Shown in pieces: positions 40,858 to 57,471 of a stretch of DNA of 64,000 nucleotides. Every line of letters begins with the position of its first letter. The first letter of the stretch is position 1. A program made the position numbers and the translations under genes. The notes under the pieces were generated by a model that made no database searches, was not told the origin of the DNA, and saw nothing but the letters and a program-made list of their open reading frames with translations. This DNA is from Pseudoxanthomonas suwonensis J47 (GTDB taxonomy: Bacteria; Pseudomonadota; Gammaproteobacteria; Xanthomonadales; Xanthomonadaceae): the NCBI RefSeq assembly GCF_000513955.1, contig NZ_KI911328.1:62001-126000 (forward strand). The letters are read 5' to 3'.

Positions 40858-42045
40858 TCATGGCACTGCCACCGGGTAGGAGCCCAGCACCTTGACCTGG
40901 GCCACGTGTTTCTCCAGTTCGGCCAGCGCCTGCTTCATCGCCTCGTCGTCGACGTGGCCGGCCAGGTCGATGAAGAAGGCGTATTCCCACTTGGCCTGGT
41001 GCGAGGGCCGCGACTCGATCCGGTTCATGCTGATGCCGTGCCGCGCGAACGGGCTGAGCACGTCGAACAGCGCGCCGGGCTTGTCGTGGATGAACACCAG
41101 CACCGACGTGCGGTCGTGGCCGGACGGCGGGAACAGGCGGCGGCCCAGCACCAGGAAGCGCGTGGTGTTGTCCTTGTCGTCCTGGATCGGGCGCATGATG
41201 ACCTTCTTCAGGCCGTACACGTGCGCCGCGCTCTCGCCGGCGATGGCCGCCGCGTCGTCGGCATTGCGGGCGCGGCGCGCGCCTTCGGCGTTGCTCGACA
41301 CCGGGATCTTCTCGGCCTTCGGCAGGTTGGCGCGCAGCCAGCCGGCGGTCTGGGCGAAGGCCTGCGGATGCGCGTAGATCCGCTCGATGTCCTCGATCCG
41401 CCCGCTGCGCGAGAGCAGGTACTGGTGCACCTGCAGCTCCACCTCGCCGCAGATCTTCAGCTGCGAGGTCAGGAACATGTCGAGGGTGACCTGGATGGTG
41501 CCCTGCCCCGAGTTCTCCACCGGGACCACGCCGAAGTCGGCGTTGCCGGCCTCGACCTCCTGGAACACCTCCTCGATGCTGCCCAGCGGCAGGCCGTGCG
41601 CCGAGCGGCCGAAGTGCTTGAGCACCGCCTGCTGGCTGAACGTGCCTTCCGGGCCGAGGTAGCCGATCTTCAGCGGCTCCTGCTGTGCCAGGCAGGCGGA
41701 CATGATCTCGCGGAACACGTGCACCAGCACCTCGTCCGACAGCGGGCCCTCGTTGCGGTCCACCACCATGCGCAGCACCTGCGCCTCGCGCTCGGGCCGG
41801 TAGTAGTCCACGGCCTGGGCGAGCTTGCCCTTGGCCTTGCCCACCTGCAGGGCGAAGCGCGCTCGCTGCGCGATCAGCTCCTGGATCTGGCGGTCGATGC
41901 CGTCGATCTGTGCGCGCACGTCGGCCAGGGCCGGCGCGGCCGCGGCGGCGGCCTTCGCGACCCTGGCGACTTTCGCGCCCTCGGCCGCCCTGGCCTTGTT
42001 TCCGCTGGCCGGCTTGCCGGGGGCGGATTTCTTCGGTGGTGCCAT
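40858..42045 (-). CDS. pheA: P-protein: chorismate mutase / prephenate dehydratase
   Basis: A 395-residue bifunctional enzyme of phenylalanine synthesis. After a Lys/Ala-rich leader (1-37), the chorismate mutase domain (about 38-118) begins LADVRAQIDGIDRQIQELIAQR. The prephenate dehydratase domain runs from IGYLGPEGTFSQQAVLKHFG to NTTRFLVLG, with the catalytic TRF. The C-terminal ACT domain (TSVLVFIHDKPGALFDVLSPF, then IESRPS) binds phenylalanine for feedback inhibition. It lies 66 nt after serC and before aroA on the same strand, so probably one operon. Confidence 0.96.
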   Translation of the reverse strand: MAPPKKSAPGKPASGNKARAAEGAKVARVAKAAAAAAPALADVRAQIDGIDRQIQELIAQRARFALQVGKAKGKLAQAVDYYRPEREAQVLRMVVDRNEGPLSDEVLVHVFREIMSACLAQQEPLKIGYLGPEGTFSQQAVLKHFGRSAHGLPLGSIEEVFQEVEAGNADFGVVPVENSGQGTIQVTLDMFLTSQLKICGEVELQVHQYLLSRSGRIEDIERIYAHPQAFAQTAGWLRANLPKAEKIPVSSNAEGARRARNADDAAAIAGESAAHVYGLKKVIMRPIQDDKDNTTRFLVLGRRLFPPSGHDRTSVLVFIHDKPGALFDVLSPFARHGISMNRIESRPSHQAKWEYAFFIDLAGHVDDEAMKQALAELEKHVAQVKVLGSYPVAVP

Positions 42046-42111
42046 GTGTGGGGTTCCGTGTGTCTGGCGCCGGCGACGCTGCGCGGCCGGCGGTCCTGGG
42101 TCCTGGCGTCC

Positions 42112-43197
42112 TCAGCCGTTGCGCTGCTGGAAGTCGCGCATGAAGTCCACCAGCGCCTGCGCGCCGGCGACCGGCATGGCGTTGTACAGCGAGGCACGGA
42201 TGCCGCCGACCGCCTTGTGGCCCTTCAGCGCCAGCAGTCCGGCCGCCTTCGACTCGCTGACGAAACGCGCGGTCAGTTCCCCGTCGGGCAGGAAGAACGG
42301 GATGTTCATCCGCGAACGCACCGCCGGGGCGACCTCGTTGCGGTAGAAGCCGCCGGAGCCGTCGATCGCCCCGTAGACCAGCGCGGCCTTGGCCGCGTTG
42401 CGGCGCGCGAATTCCTCCACCCCGCCCTCGTCCAGCATCCACTTCACGGTCAGGCCGAGCAGGTACCAGTTCCAGGTCGGCGGCGTGTTGAGCATCGAGT
42501 CGCGCGCCGCGTGCGAGGCGTAGGTGAAGATGTCGGCGCGCGGCTGGCCGGCGCGCTCGAGCAGGTCGCGGCGCACGATCACCACCGAGATGCCGACCGG
42601 GCCCAGGTTCTTCTGCGCGCCGGCGTAGACCAGCCCGTACTTCGACACATCCATCGGCTCGGAGGCGATCGACGAGCTGAAGTCCGCGAACAGCGGCACC
42701 TCGCCCACGTCCGGCGTTTCGCGGTACTCGACGCCGTGGATGGTCTCGTTGGCGGTGATGTGGACGTAGGCGGCGTCGGCGCTGAGCGACCAGCTGTCGC
42801 GCGGCGGGATGTCGCGGAAACCGCCAGCCTCGCTGCTGGCGGCCACGTGCACGTTCACGTACGGCGTGACCTGCCTGATCGCGGTTTTGCTCCAGTGCCC
42901 GGTGACCACGTAGTCGACGGTCTGGCCGGGAGCGGCGAAGTTCAGCGCCAGCAGGGCCTGGTGGGTGGTCGCGCCACCGGCCAGGAACAGCACCGCGTAC
43001 TCGTCCGGGATCGACATCAGCCGGCGCAGGTCGGCCTCGGCCCGGGCGGCCACGCCGATGAACTCGGCGCCGCGGTGGCTGAGCTCGACGATCGACGCAC
43101 CCACCCCGTTCCAGTCCAGCATTTCCGCCTGCGCCTGGCGCAGGACTGCTTCCGGCAACGTCGCAGGGCCGGCACTGAAGTTGTAGGCGCGCGCCAT
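42112..43197 (-). CDS. serC: Phosphoserine aminotransferase
   Basis: A 361-residue PLP enzyme making 3-phosphoserine (serine pathway) and 4-phosphohydroxythreonine (vitamin B6 pathway). The N-terminus [18 protein letters not shown] and [13 protein letters not shown] are typical. The PLP lysine is in [19 protein letters not shown], and [11 protein letters not shown] closes the active site. GGTGG precedes the ATG at 43197. The first gene of serC-pheA-aroA, divergent from msrP. Confidence 0.97.
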   Translation of the reverse strand: MARAYNFSAGPATLPEAVLRQAQAEMLDWNGVGASIVELSHRGAEFIGVAARAEADLRRLMSIPDEYAVLFLAGGATTHQALLALNFAAPGQTVDYVVTGHWSKTAIRQVTPYVNVHVAASSEAGGFRDIPPRDSWSLSADAAYVHITANETIHGVEYRETPDVGEVPLFADFSSSIASEPMDVSKYGLVYAGAQKNLGPVGISVVIVRRDLLERAGQPRADIFTYASHAARDSMLNTPPTWNWYLLGLTVKWMLDEGGVEEFARRNAAKAALVYGAIDGSGGFYRNEVAPAVRSRMNIPFFLPDGELTARFVSESKAAGLLALKGHKAVGGIRASLYNAMPVAGAQALVDFMRDFQQRNG

Positions 43198-43348
43198 GAA
43201 CCACCTGTCACGAAAGGTTCCGTAGTATGCCGCAGTGCAGCGGCGCCGGTGGCAGCGGTTGCGGTCGCAACCAAGGCCCGCCCGGCGGTCGCCGGGAACC
43301 CTCCGCCGCCGCCCGCGGTCACACCCCCATCCCCCCGGGAGCACCGCA

Positions 43349-44320
<972 letters not shown>

Positions 44321-44354
44321 GTGCGGCTGCCGCGCGGACCCGGGCCGGCGCCGC

Positions 44355-45005
44355 ATGAGCCGGCGCCCGGTCGCGCGCCCGCCCACCTCGCCGCGGCTGC
44401 TGGCGGCCAAGGCCCTGGTCCACGCCGCGGCGCTGGCGCCGGCCACCTGGCTGGCCTGGCAGATCGCCGAGGTCTGGCGCCACGGCAGCGACGCCCTCGG
44501 CGCCGACCCGGTGGCCGAGATCGAACACCGCACCGGGCTGTGGGCGCTGCGCATGCTGATGCTGACCCTGGCCATCACCCCGCTGCGCCAGCTCAGCGGC
44601 CAGACCGTGCTGCTGCGCTTCCGCCGCATGCTCGGCCTGTACGCGTTCTTCTACGCCTGCCTGCACCTGGCCGCCTACCTGGTGCTGGACCTGGGCGGCT
44701 ACTGGGCGCAGCTGTTCGAGGACATCGCCAAGCGACCCTTCATCACCGTCGGCTTCCTCGCCTGGTTGTTGCTGGTGCCGCTGGCGGCCACCTCGACCCT
44801 GGGCTGGATGCGCCGGCTGGGCCGGCGCTGGGGCCAGTTGCACCGGCTGGTCTACGCGATCGCCGTGCTGGCGGTGCTGCACTTCTGGTGGCTGGTGAAG
44901 TCCGACGTGCGCGAACCGGCGCTGTACGCGGCGATCGCAGCGGTGCTGCTGGGCTGGCGCCTGTACCGCCGGCTCAGCGCGCGCCGAACCACAGCAGCGC
45001 GCTGA
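44355..45005 (+). CDS. msrQ: Heme membrane subunit MsrQ
   Basis: A 216-residue inner-membrane b-type heme protein (formerly YedZ) feeding electrons from the respiratory chain to MsrP. About six hydrophobic segments, including LWALRMLMLTLAITPLRQL, FRRMLGLYAFFYACLHLAAYLVLD and LHRLVYAIAVLAVLHFWWLVK; the histidines in these are heme-ligand candidates. It follows msrP directly. Its last 32 nt overlap the end of the convergent FHA gene. Confidence 0.94.
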   Translation: MSRRPVARPPTSPRLLAAKALVHAAALAPATWLAWQIAEVWRHGSDALGADPVAEIEHRTGLWALRMLMLTLAITPLRQLSGQTVLLRFRRMLGLYAFFYACLHLAAYLVLDLGGYWAQLFEDIAKRPFITVGFLAWLLLVPLAATSTLGWMRRLGRRWGQLHRLVYAIAVLAVLHFWWLVKSDVREPALYAAIAAVLLGWRLYRRLSARRTTAAR

Positions 45006-45759
45006 GCGCCAGGCCCAGCAGCGCGGCGGCCAGCAGCAGCCACGGCAGGCGCTTGGCCGGGCGCGGCGGCGGTGCGGCCGGCGCCGGTTCGGCATCCGGC
45101 TGCGGCGACGGGGCCAGCTTCGGCTGCTCGCCGCCGGCCGGGAACTCGACCACGAAGCGGTGCTGGCCCTCGAACACGATCTGGTCGCCGGGGCCGAGCA
45201 TGGCGTCGCGCACCGGCACGCCGTTGACCACGCTGGCCTCGCCGCCGAGGCTGCGCAGCAGGACCACGTCGCCGTGCCGTTCCAGCAGCGCGTGGCGCGG
45301 CGGGAACGCCGGATCGTCGATGCGGATGTCGGCTTCGCGCGAGGCGCCGACCAGGCGTGGCGGGCCGAGGGTGAAGCTGCGCCCGTGGTGCTGGCCACCG
45401 ACGCCGCGCAGGACCACGCGCGGATCGCCGGCATGCTCGCCCGGATCGGGCAGCGGCGCCGGCGGCCGTACCGGCGCCTGCACCAGCAGTTCGACGCCGT
45501 CGACGTACATCGCGTCGCCGGCGCGCAGCAGGGCCATGCGCTGCACCGGGCGGCCGTTGACGTGCACGCCGCGCGCGCCGGCCGGCACCTGCAGCCACAG
45601 GCCGCGCAGGTCCAGGCACAGCTGCGCCAGCAGCACGCCGGGCACGCCATCGCCGATCCCCAGCACGCCATTGGGCTGGCGGACCACGCGGTGGACGCCG
45701 GGAATCAGCGGATGGTCCGCCTGCTGGCGATTGCTGAAATGGAGTCGCAGGTCGGACAT
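44974..45759 (-). CDS. FHA-domain protein with C-terminal membrane anchor
   Basis: 261 residues. The main FHA domain at about 130-220 carries LVGASREADIRIDDPAFPPRHALLERHGDVVLL and VNGVPVRDAMLGPGDQIVF, the phosphothreonine-binding signatures. A degenerate copy may precede it (about 15-90). A Pro-rich linker leads to a final helix (LPWLLLAAALLGLALSALLWF), so the protein is tail-anchored with FHA in the cytoplasm. Its partner kinase is not here. Start at 45759 (MSDLRLHFSN), with 45768 as alternative. The 3' end overlaps msrQ. Confidence 0.85.
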   Translation of the reverse strand: MSDLRLHFSNRQQADHPLIPGVHRVVRQPNGVLGIGDGVPGVLLAQLCLDLRGLWLQVPAGARGVHVNGRPVQRMALLRAGDAMYVDGVELLVQAPVRPPAPLPDPGEHAGDPRVVLRGVGGQHHGRSFTLGPPRLVGASREADIRIDDPAFPPRHALLERHGDVVLLRSLGGEASVVNGVPVRDAMLGPGDQIVFEGQHRFVVEFPAGGEQPKLAPSPQPDAEPAPAAPPPRPAKRLPWLLLAAALLGLALSALLWFGAR

Positions 45760-45851
45760 TGGCGGCAAAGCCTAGCAAATCCCGGGCACTGCAGGCTGGC
45801 CCGATGCGCGCTGCGCGGCTACGCTGGCGCCCCCTCGCATCCGGAACGAGC

Positions 45852-46127
45852 ATGGCCCGCATCGACATCCAGCATCCGCACCGGCGCAGCAGCGAAGAAG
45901 CCCGGCGCATCGTCGACGGCATCGCCGCGCAGCTGCGCGAACGCTTCGGCGTGGCCGCCGACTGGCGCGGCGACGCGGTCGACCTGAGCGGCCCCGGCTT
46001 CAAGGGCCTGGTGAAGCTGCTGCCCGGACAGGTGCAGGTGAGCGCCGAGCTCGGCTTCCTGCTGTCGGCGTTGCGCGGCCAGGTCGAGGCGGAGATCCGC
46101 CGCGTGCTAGCCGAGCGCCTGGACTGA
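45852..46127 (+). CDS. Polyhydroxyalkanoic acid system protein (PHA_gran_rgn family)
   Basis: 91 residues: MARIDIQHPHRRSSEEARRIVDGIAAQLRERF followed by LKLLPGQVQVSAELGFLLSALRG and a Glu/Arg-rich end. This matches the small family linked to PHA granules, found near phasins. Function in granule organisation is inferred from family and from the phasin 79 nt downstream. No signal peptide; cytoplasmic. Confidence 0.8.
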   Translation: MARIDIQHPHRRSSEEARRIVDGIAAQLRERFGVAADWRGDAVDLSGPGFKGLVKLLPGQVQVSAELGFLLSALRGQVEAEIRRVLAERLD

Positions 46128-46206
46128 GCTCCGGGCGCGCCTCACGCCCTCTTATCGGCGGCGTGCCCACACTGGCATGGCACCCCGTCACAGCAGAGGA
46201 GCGGAC

Positions 46207-46698
46207 ATGAGCGCTGAACCCCGCAACGCCACTTTCGCCAATGTATCCGAGCTGCAGGCGCAGGCCGCGCGCATCGCCCGCGAGCTCGGCGACAACGCCC
46301 ACCAGGTCTGGCTGGCCGGCATCGGCGCGCTGGCCCGCGCGGAGTCCGAGGGCAGCCGCCTGTTCGAACAGCTCGCCGAGGAAGGCCGCCAGGTCGGCGA
46401 AGGCGGCGAGTCCCAGCAGGGCGCCAGCGCCGCCAGCCGCCTGGAGAGCCTGCGGCAGAGCCTGGACGCGGCCGTGGGCAAGGCCCAGGCCCGCGCCGGC
46501 GAGGCTTGGGAGAGCGTCGGCCGCGCGTTCGAGCACCGCGTCCAGCAGGCCCTGCGCGACCTGGACGTGCCGACCCGCGAGGACATCGACGCGCTCGGCG
46601 CCCGCATCGATGCGCTGACCCGCGAGCTGCAGCGCTCGCGCCCGGCCGAGGCCGCCGTCCCGCCTCCGCCGCCGTCGTCGGTAAATACCGGCCTGTAA
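46207..46698 (+). CDS. Phasin family protein
   Basis: 163 residues, almost entirely helical with heptad-like repeats (VWLAGIGALARAESEGSRLFEQLAEEG, then AFEHRVQQALRDLDVPTREDIDALGARIDAL), the pattern of PhaF/PhaI phasins that coat polyhydroxyalkanoate granules. AGAGGAG precedes the ATG. The tail is Pro-rich. Followed by a structured intergenic RNA candidate. Confidence 0.88.
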   Translation: MSAEPRNATFANVSELQAQAARIARELGDNAHQVWLAGIGALARAESEGSRLFEQLAEEGRQVGEGGESQQGASAASRLESLRQSLDAAVGKAQARAGEAWESVGRAFEHRVQQALRDLDVPTREDIDALGARIDALTRELQRSRPAEAAVPPPPPSSVNTGL

Positions 46699-46729
46699 AG
46701 GAATTCCCCGCGCCCAGACCGGTGGATTG

Positions 46730-46836
46730 TTGCAGGGCACAACGCGCTGCGGCAGAATCGGAACCGGCCCGCCAGTCCACCTGCCGTTTGCTCCCCTCCC
46801 CTCTCGGCTCCCGGACTGGCGGGCCACTTTCGTCTT
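46730..46836 (+). ncRNA. Candidate small RNA: long hairpin with C-rich loop, own promoter
   Basis: GGCCCGCCAGTCC (46766-46778) pairs perfectly with GGACTGGCGGGCC (46813-46825). The 34-nt loop is rich in CCCCTCCCCTC runs, which could pair with Shine-Dalgarno sequences. The stem is followed by the U-rich ACTTTCGTCTT. Upstream, TTGCAG (46730-46735), exactly 17 nt, then CAGAAT (46753-46758) could be a weak promoter starting transcription at the first base of the stem. It would be about 70 nt. It could alternatively be the phasin terminator with an odd loop. Confidence 0.45.
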
Positions 46837-46899
46837 AGCAATAGCGGCCCGCCGCCGTGTAACAATCCGCCCTGCACAGGGGCCGGAACAGGGGTAGAC

Positions 46900-47880
46900 A
46901 TGTCGTCGTGGACTGTAGGACTTGCGCTCGCCGCGCTCGTGGCGACGGCGTCCGCTGCGTACCTGTGGCTGGTACGCCGCCCCGAGAAGGAACTCGACGC
47001 AGGATTGCGCGCACTGGCCAACCTGCGCTGGCGCGAGATCGCCACCATCATCGGCCAGGCCATGCAGCAGCGCGGCCTGCGCGACGTCGCCATGCATGCC
47101 GACAGCGGCAGCGATCCCACCAGCAGCCAGCTGCTGATGACCGACGGCGACAGCCGCTGGCTGCTGTCGTGCAAGCACGGCATGGCCTATCGCCTCGGCG
47201 TCGCCGCGGTCGACGAGCTGGCCGCGGGCATGGAACTGACCGGCGCGCGCGCCGGCATCCTGCTCACCGAGGGCCGCGCCGGCCGGGAAGCGTTGTCGGC
47301 GGCCGCCGAACGCGGCATCGAGATCATCGACGGCCGCCGGTTGTGGCCACTGCTCAAGCCGTTCCTGCCGCAGGAAACCACCGCCGGCATCGCCGCCCGG
47401 ACCATCGCCGAAGCCAAGCGGCAGATGACCGTGGCCGTGGCCGGCTCGATCGCCCTGGGGCTGGCTGTGGCGGTGCTGCTGCCGCGGTTGGCCCAGGAAG
47501 AACCAGCACCTGCCACCGCCACCCAGGCCGCACCGCCACCGGCGGCCACGGCCACACCCACGCAGCCGGCGCTGCCGGAGCAGCCCGCGCAGGATCCGGT
47601 GACCGGCAAGGCCATCGAGGACAACCCCGACGCGGCCACCGAGGCGCGCTACCAGGCCGAGATCGCGCGCGCGCTCAACAACGTGCCGGGCATCACCCGC
47701 GCCTACTGGCTCACCCGCGCCACCCTGGTGGTGGAGCGCACGGCCACCGACAAGATCATCTGGCCGTTCATCTGTGGCGAACTGGAGCGCTATCCCTCGC
47801 TGCGCACCGTGCGCGTGCAGCTCAACCCGCGCCCGGGCACCGACGAGCCGGTGCGCTGGCGGCAGTGCCGCACGATGTGA
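46900..47880 (+). CDS. Membrane-anchored Mrr-like restriction-endonuclease-fold protein
   Basis: 326 residues. An N-terminal helix (VGLALAALVATASAAYLWLV) anchors a domain at about 35-155 with an Mrr/PD-(D/E)xK plan: LRWREIATIIGQAMQQRGL, then SWLLSCKHG-type core (RWLLSCKHG, Lys92), and AGILLTEGRAGREALSAAAERGIEIIDGRRL. The usual acidic pair is reduced to Asp72 or Glu46, so nuclease activity is uncertain. A second helix near 172-194 leads to a Pro/Ala linker and a C-terminal domain (ALNNVPGITRAYWLTRATLVV). No methylase partner is adjacent; a role in defence is not shown. Convergent with gyrA. Confidence 0.75.
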   Translation: MSSWTVGLALAALVATASAAYLWLVRRPEKELDAGLRALANLRWREIATIIGQAMQQRGLRDVAMHADSGSDPTSSQLLMTDGDSRWLLSCKHGMAYRLGVAAVDELAAGMELTGARAGILLTEGRAGREALSAAAERGIEIIDGRRLWPLLKPFLPQETTAGIAARTIAEAKRQMTVAVAGSIALGLAVAVLLPRLAQEEPAPATATQAAPPPAATATPTQPALPEQPAQDPVTGKAIEDNPDAATEARYQAEIARALNNVPGITRAYWLTRATLVVERTATDKIIWPFICGELERYPSLRTVRVQLNPRPGTDEPVRWRQCRTM

Positions 47881-47933
47881 CCGTGCCCCGCGCGGCGCGC
47901 GCGACCTGAGCGCGGCCGCCACGGCCGCATAAA

Positions 47934-47969
47934 GCAGAAGCCGGCCCTGGGGCCGGCTTCTGCGTTTTA
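47934..47969. terminator. 13-bp bidirectional terminator
   Basis: GCAGAAGCCGGCC (47934-47946), loop CTGG, GGCCGGCTTCTGC (47951-47963), then GTTTTA. A perfect stem between convergent genes, with a U-run for the plus-strand gene. Confidence 0.85.
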
Positions 47970-47985
47970 CAGCGCTGCGCCGCGA

Positions 47986-50589
<2,604 letters not shown>

Positions 50590-50671
50590 CAGGGCTCTTC
50601 TTCAGGTTCTTCGTGGCGCCGCCGGCGACAGGCGCCGGGGCGCTGCGCGGAGGTCTCCGCGCAACCTGTCG

Positions 50672-50677
50672 ATTCTA
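50672..50677 (-). promoter_or_regulatory. Extended -10 candidate for gyrA
   Basis: TGGTAGAAT on the minus strand (TAGAAT at 50677-50672) would start transcription near 50665 and give a 76-nt gyrA leader. No clear -35 box, which an extended -10 does not need. Confidence 0.5.
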
Positions 50678-50777
50678 CCACAAACCGGGCCCGCACGGAG
50701 CCGCATTTCCACGCAGAAACAAGTACTTGCGTCGCGAAAGAGGCGACCTGGGCGGCGGTTTTCCGGGACAGCGGCGC

Positions 50778-51836
50778 TCAGGCCGCGAACAGGGCCCGCA
50801 TCCGTACCGCGTCGGGAGCGGTGACCACGCCCTTCTCGGTAACGATGGCGTCGATCAGCGAGGCCGGGGTGACGTCGAACACCGGGTTCCAGGCAGCCAC
50901 GCCCTCGGCCACCGTACGCACGCCGCCCACGCCATGCAGCTCGCCCGGGTCGCGCTGTTCGATCTCGATGGCGTCGCCGTCCGGCGTGTCCAGGTCCACG
51001 GTCGAGGACGGCGCCACGACCATGAACTTGACCCCGTGGTGGCGGGCGGCGATGGCCAGCTGGTAGGTACCGATCTTGTTGGCGGTATCGCCGTTGGCGC
51101 AGATCCGGTCGGCGCCGACCACCACCCACTGCACCGCGCCGGTCTTCATCAGGTGCGAGGCGGCCGAATCGGCGATCAGGGTGGCGTCGATGCCGTCCTG
51201 CTGCAGCTCCCATACGGTCAGGCGTGCGCCCTGCAGCCACGGCCGGGTCTCGCCGGCGAAGACGCGGGCGATGCGCCCGGACGCCATGCCCGCGCGGATC
51301 ACGCCCAGCGCGGTGCCGAAGCCGGCGGTGGCCAGCGAGCCGGTATTGCAGTGGGTCAGCACGCCGCTGCCCGGTTCGATCAGGGCCGCGCCCAGCGCGC
51401 CCATGTGGCGGTTGGCGGCCAGATCCTCGTCGGCGATGGCCCTGGCCTCGCGCTCGACCACTTCGCGCCAGTCGGCGCCGGCGCCAGCCACGGCACGACG
51501 CATCCGCGCCAGCGCCCAGGCGAGGTTCACCGCGGTCGGGCGCGCGGCGTTGAGCCGCTGCAGCGCCGGTTCCAGCTTCGCCGCCGCTTCGGCGCCGTCG
51601 GCCGCCTCGACGCCGCGCGACGCCAGCACCACGCCCCAGGCCGCGGCGATGCCGATCGCCGGGGCGCCGCGCACGACCAGGTCGCGGATCGCGGTGGCGA
51701 CCGCGTCGCTGTCGTGGCAGGCGACGTGTTCGATCAGGAACGGCAGCTTGCGCTGGTCCAGCAGTTCCAGGGCATCGCCGGTCCACAGGATCGGACGGAC
51801 GTGGTCGTAGCGGTCGAAGTCGAAGCCGGTTTCCAT
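50778..51836 (-). CDS. mtnA: Methylthioribose-1-phosphate isomerase
   Basis: 352 residues, converting 5-methylthioribose-1-phosphate to the ribulose form in methionine salvage. Signatures: [19 protein letters not shown], the catalytic Cys in [19 protein letters not shown], the Asp in [32 protein letters not shown]. No other salvage gene is in the window. No Shine-Dalgarno; TAGAAT ends 7 nt before the ATG, suggesting a leaderless transcript. gyrA lies downstream on the same strand after 188 nt. Confidence 0.95.
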   Translation of the reverse strand: METGFDFDRYDHVRPILWTGDALELLDQRKLPFLIEHVACHDSDAVATAIRDLVVRGAPAIGIAAAWGVVLASRGVEAADGAEAAAKLEPALQRLNAARPTAVNLAWALARMRRAVAGAGADWREVVEREARAIADEDLAANRHMGALGAALIEPGSGVLTHCNTGSLATAGFGTALGVIRAGMASGRIARVFAGETRPWLQGARLTVWELQQDGIDATLIADSAASHLMKTGAVQWVVVGADRICANGDTANKIGTYQLAIAARHHGVKFMVVAPSSTVDLDTPDGDAIEIEQRDPGELHGVGGVRTVAEGVAAWNPVFDVTPASLIDAIVTEKGVVTAPDAVRMRALFAA

Positions 51837-51842
51837 GCTGCC

Positions 51843-51848
51843 ATTCTA
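51843..51848 (-). promoter_or_regulatory. -10 box placing the mtnA start at its ATG
   Basis: TAGAAT, six bases (GGCAGC), ATG. The same hexamer and spacing as nfuA, so transcription would begin at the start codon. Confidence 0.55.
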
Positions 51849-51878
51849 CCCGCCGGCGCTACCGTGCCGGCGCGTGCG

Positions 51879-52604
51879 TCATTCCACCGCGAACTGCGCG
51901 CGGCAGCCGTCGTCGACCCAGACGCCCTCGCGCTCCCAGCCCCAGCTGCGCCCTTCCTCGCAGGCCTTGCCCGAGATCTGGCGCAGCAGGCGCGCGCCGC
52001 GTTCGATGGTGGTGCCGCAGAAGCGTTTGCGGTTGCTCTTGGACTCGCAGACCAGCAGGCGCTCGCCCGGCGGGAAGCCGATGTCGCGGTCGCCGACCTC
52101 GAACTCGCCCTTGCAGCCGCGCGACACCCACACCTCGTTGCGCCCGGCGCCCCAGCTTTCGCCGAAGCGGCACGGCAACGCCGAGGTCTGCCGCAGCAGC
52201 CGCACCGGCGCGCCACGCAGGGCCACCGCGCAGGACTCGGGGGTGCCGCGGGACTCGCAGCGCACGACCGTGCGGACCACTGCCCCGCCCTGGAGCGGCG
52301 CGGCGAACTCGGCGCGGCAGCCGCGCGCCACCCAGACGCCGGCCACGTCGACGCCCCAGTCGGTATTGCGGATGCAGGAGGCCTCCGACAGCTGCCGGAC
52401 CAGGTGCACGCCGGCACTGGTATCCATCGGGCAATGCACGCGGTGCATGCCGTCGGCTTCGCAGCGCACGATGCCCGAAGGCGCGACCGGTGGCGCGGCC
52501 TGCGCGGCCGGCGGCTCGTCGGTTCCAGCCCAGGCGGGCGCGCAGACCAGGGCCAGCGTGAGCGGCCATGCCTTGCGATACCGGTTGCCGTGCCCTGCCT
52601 GCAT
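51879..52604 (-). CDS. Secreted DUF3011 triple-repeat protein
   Basis: 241 residues: signal peptide (AWPLTLALVCAPAWAG), then three DUF3011 repeats of about 58 residues. Each repeat begins with VRCES-like, has HLVRQLS or RLLRQ, and ends with a GVWVARGCRAEF-type motif with paired cysteines; the copies end near AEFAA, GEFEV and AQFAVE. Probably disulfide-bonded in the periplasm. No activity is known for the family. GGAGGGGGG before ATG 52604 fixes the start; a longer frame to 52682 lacks one. Confidence 0.85.
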   Translation of the reverse strand: MQAGHGNRYRKAWPLTLALVCAPAWAGTDEPPAAQAAPPVAPSGIVRCEADGMHRVHCPMDTSAGVHLVRQLSEASCIRNTDWGVDVAGVWVARGCRAEFAAPLQGGAVVRTVVRCESRGTPESCAVALRGAPVRLLRQTSALPCRFGESWGAGRNEVWVSRGCKGEFEVGDRDIGFPPGERLLVCESKSNRKRFCGTTIERGARLLRQISGKACEEGRSWGWEREGVWVDDGCRAQFAVE

Positions 52605-52686
52605 CCCCCCTCCAGTTGCGGAGCCTGGCGTCATTGTCGCCGGCACCGTGGAAGCCACGGTGAACGGTGGAACCGGCGGCACGGGT

Positions 52687-57231
<4,545 letters not shown>

Positions 57232-57233
57232 CC

Positions 57234-57279
57234 GTAGTCCGGACCCGGGTCCCGGATGCGCTTCGCTTATCCGGGCTAC
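57234..57279. repeat. GTAG-type REP element
   Basis: GTAGTCCGGA (57234-57243) and TCCGGGCTAC (57270-57279) are inverted with one mismatch and enclose GGATGCGCTTCGCTTATCC. This GTAGCCCGGA...-type repeat is common in Xanthomonadaceae and other proteobacteria. It starts 3 nt after the aminotransferase stop. Confidence 0.75.
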
Positions 57280-57310
57280 GAGAGAAATAACCCCTCTCCC
57301 ATCGGAGTGA

Positions 57311-57347
57311 GACGGCATGTTTGCGCGCCACCGGCGCGCATGCCGTC
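57311..57347. repeat. Nested inverted repeat
   Basis: GACGGCAT (57311-57318) pairs with ATGCCGTC (57340-57347), and inside it GCGCGCC (57323-57329) pairs with GGCGCGC (57333-57339) around ACC, with a GTTT bulge. A 15-bp helix in all. Confidence 0.65.
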
Positions 57348-57448
57348 GAACGCCCGCGTCCTGTGGCCGCGGGCCGGGGCGCGGAGCGGCGGTTGGGGGA
57401 GAGGGCAGGTCTTCCGACGCCGCCAGGTTCCCCGACCCTCACCCCCTG

Positions 57449-57471
57449 CCCCTCTCCCGGAGGGAGAGGGG
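57449..57471. repeat. C-rich/G-rich hairpin repeat
   Basis: CCCCTCTCCC (57449-57458), GGA, GGGAGAGGGG (57462-57471). A related AACCCCTCTCCC also occurs at 57290. This hairpin family is widespread between genes of Xanthomonadaceae. Confidence 0.65.

Noticed and set aside
52605-52682. N-terminal extension of the DUF3011 protein to 52682
   Set aside because: It puts 26 residues before a clear signal peptide, whereas ATG 52604 has a strong GGAGG-type ribosome site.
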